35,296 nt of DNA from Oscillospiraceae bacterium (GTDB lineage: Bacteria > Bacillota > Clostridia > Oscillospirales > Ruminococcaceae): positions 1 to 35,296 of the forward strand of contig JAEDJD010000022.1 of the NCBI GenBank assembly GCA_016296505.1, in the 5' to 3' direction. Both the position numbers and the translations under genes were made by a program. Shown in pieces: positions 34,501-35,296 of this stretch. The notes beneath the pieces were generated by a model. That model saw nothing but the letters and a program-made list of their open reading frames with translations, did not search any database and was not told the DNA's origin. Position 1 is the first letter of the stretch. Each line of letters begins with the position of its first letter.

Positions 34501-34627
34501 TAAAGCTTGTCTGCACAATCGGGTTGTGGGCGGAGGCATCGAGGACGCTTGTCTGCCCAACTGCACCGAGACAGATCATCGCGCCGGCAGCAATGCCTAT
34601 ACGGATTGTCTTTTTGATTGATTTCAT
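31583..34627 (-). CDS. Secreted bifunctional GH43-CBM6-dockerin-GH43-CBM6 enzyme
   Basis: 1014 residues; AAAGGGG stands 7 nt before the start. After a signal peptide (about 1-30) comes a GH43 five-bladed propeller (about 40-330) with candidate catalytic residues D45 (TPDPAP), D162 (YIDPTVIIDDDG) and E220 (GYGEGPW). A CBM6-type module (about 335-462, from YQRVEAE) and an internal type I dockerin follow (about 478-537; GDVNGDGKITAIDL, ADVDFSGTVDKDDI). Then there is a second, different GH43 domain (about 570-870) with D583 (GADPGV), D715 (FDPAVLVDDDG) and E771 (MFEDSGIHK), and a second CBM6-like module (about 885-1014). GH43 enzymes remove arabinose or xylose from hemicellulose, so two activities on xylan side chains are likely. 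The protein docks on the cellulosome mid-chain. It lies 68 nt after another dockerin gene, probably the same operon. Confidence 0.93.
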   Translation of the reverse strand: MKSIKKTIRIGIAAGAMICLGAVGQTSVLDASAHNPIVQTSFTPDPAPVVFGDELWVFTGCDKEGSSYYTMTGWQAFSTKDMQNWTDHGMILKDTDFSWCSANDAWASQCIERNGKYYFYFTTTNKGGGGRAIGVAVADNPEGPYKDVLGKPLCGPNWWYIDPTVIIDDDGQAWLMFGNPTCYYVKLKEDMVTLDGQIKEFPMTTEAFGPGQKNGCGYGEGPWIYKHKDLYYLVYACFYGSDGGESQAYATAPTVTGPWKFGNQIQKQSNCFTTHGGIIDYKDHSYFFYHKNGLKGGGTFNRSASCEEFTFNPDGSIPMINFTDEGPKQLEALNPYQRVEAETINFASGIKTEKIDAGTLAIGFIENGDYTKVSGVDFGEKGAAEFYASVSSNGSGGKIELHLDKIDGPVIGTVDVPVTGGWQEWTTVSGKCAGATGQHDLFLKFSGGASYLFNVDWWQFKETGDTSSVDPDEPVAGILGDVNGDGKITAIDLTLAKYGIRKGFAVKAAEKAADVDFSGTVDKDDINWFVQFLTGQTDTYPERQIQQVDFTEMEKKFGSVSLAKSYKNENEFNPLISNYFGADPGVMEYDGRVYIYMTDDHLLYSNGQVTKETYSTINCLRCISSDDLVNWTDHGLINAAGQNGIAKWAGNSWAPTACHKKIDGKEKFFLYFANNANGIGVLTSDSPTGPWSDPNGHAMIDRKTANCTDVPWVFDPAVLVDDDGTGYLYFGGGTDGKPSDHPKSARCVQLSDSMTSIVGTPQVIDAPYMFEDSGIHKYNGKYYYSYCTNWNTGGNQYGLSTAAIDYMVSDSPLGPFTYKGEVFKNIGNFFGTTGNNHHTIMEFNGQWYLFYHAQYLQDVMNLKDMGYRSTHIDKITMNSDGTMQQVKGTKTGVSQIRSLDPFTTVRAATFSHEGGIQIEGSGNSTVSAEKGDWFRVTGVDCKSASAITVKASAQSGGIIKVCTGSASGTPVAYIEIPAGGSMQEITTAVSGLSGKTNLNFVFNSNISMDSWKLS

Positions 34628-34695
34628 GGATATTCCCCTTTACATAAAATTATTCAGCTCCGCCGCACATGGATTACCACAGCAGTTACATGATG

Positions 34696-35296
34696 TTATT
34701 TGCCGAGTGCCTGCCGTTTCAGAACGGTCAGATCACGCGAATCAAGCGTCAGATCCTGCTGAACATCGGCTGCATATGCCTGCTCCCATGTCATAGTTTT
34801 CTTTGTCAGCAGATAATCGAGCAGTGCAGCTGCATCTGCTGCGGTTACCTTGCCGTCGAGAGTGACGTCGCCGCGCTTGCCGACAACGGAATAGCGCTCG
34901 CCGTCACCGAAGCGGATCAGGATGTAGTTGAGGTTGATCGCCTTATCCTCCGAGCGGAAATTCAGCGTCAGCTTGCCGTTTGTGACCTTGACTGTACCCT
35001 TAACGGTTGTACCGTCGGTCGCGCACTTCTCAGCAACGGTCGCCTGATCCTTCTCGCCGTAATTTGCATATACGGTCGGATTGGTCGAGCAGTTCCACGG
35101 GTTGCTGAAGCTCATCTCAACGGTATAGGTGCCGTTCGGCAGCGTAAAGCCGTAGTCGAGGTGACGTGCGATGTTGTTCTCATACTGGTTCTTGGTATAG
35201 CGGAAGGAAGATGTTTTGGACTGACCGTCCATCGTTGCGTATTCATTCGGCCATGTATTTGCCGTATAGATGCCGCCGCTCTTGGATGCACCGTTG
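34696..35296 (-). CDS. C-terminal part of a dockerin-bearing carbohydrate-active protein (runs off the window)
   Basis: The frame is open to the right edge, so the N-terminal part and any catalytic domain lie outside. What is seen is the end of a beta-sandwich with NGTYTVEMSFSNPW and YANYGEKDQATVAEKC, then GKLTLNFRSEDKAINLNYI. This pattern is typical of malectin-like or CBM modules in plant-polysaccharide enzymes. A C-terminal type I dockerin closes it (GDVTLDGKVTAADA, then ADVQQDLTLDSRDL). The second calcium loop is weaker (QQDLTLD). The GH43 enzyme follows 68 nt downstream on the same strand. Confidence 0.8.
   Translation of the reverse strand, partial: NGASKSGGIYTANTWPNEYATMDGQSKTSSFRYTKNQYENNIARHLDYGFTLPNGTYTVEMSFSNPWNCSTNPTVYANYGEKDQATVAEKCATDGTTVKGTVKVTNGKLTLNFRSEDKAINLNYILIRFGDGERYSVVGKRGDVTLDGKVTAADAAALLDYLLTKKTMTWEQAYAADVQQDLTLDSRDLTVLKRQALGK

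Overview
The window looks like chromosomal DNA of a cellulosome-forming, fibre-degrading Firmicute close to Ruminococcus. The evidence is five separate type I dockerins on secreted proteins, GH9 and GH43 plant-cell-wall hydrolases, a CBM2-bearing protease, GatCAB, and near-consensus sigma-A promoters with strong AGGAGG-type ribosome sites. Genus is inferred from content; no rRNA is present.

Layout. 1-3.3 kb: a von Willebrand A lipoprotein and a MATE exporter, both on the minus strand. 3.5-6.6 kb: the gatCAB operon, whose GatA lacks about 50 residues including the Gly/Ser-rich cis-Ser loop. 6.7-13.1 kb: a secreted-protease neighbourhood made of a papain-like protease with a PET-repeat linker and two CBM2-like modules, a co-transcribed dockerin protein with an inhibitor-like C-terminal domain, an orphan LytTR regulator whose phospho-acceptor Asp is Glu, and a dockerin-tagged HExxH metalloprotease. 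13.2-17.6 kb: an HD-domain protein with a dehydratase-activase-related protein, then a two-gene ABC exporter. 17.7-21.4 kb: a GH9 dockerin enzyme, a possible 41-aa downstream ORF and a membrane protein. 21.7-25.6 kb: a short KdpD-like kinase and KdpE-like regulator, then a PiT phosphate transporter behind a possible Pho box, with a DUF47/PhoU-like partner. 31.5-35.3 kb: a GH43-CBM6-dockerin-GH43-CBM6 enzyme and the 3' end of another dockerin protein.

Between about 25.8 and 30.9 kb lies a small integrative mobilizable element: large serine recombinase, TnpW-like protein, coiled-coil protein, oriT-like hairpins, MobC, and a relaxase that starts at CTG and carries a frameshift. At its left edge is an orphan three-repeat CRISPR array (type I-C-like repeat, no cas genes), directly after a radical-SAM gene cut off at its CxxxCxxC motif. 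Joining the two proposed edges at a shared TA restores the usual Cys-Tyr-Gln continuation of that motif, so the element may have inserted there. This junction is the least conventional part of the window.

Most of the rest works outside the cell. Dockerins and CBMs place hydrolases and proteases on the cellulosome or on substrate, while the phosphate, ABC and MATE systems serve transport at the membrane.
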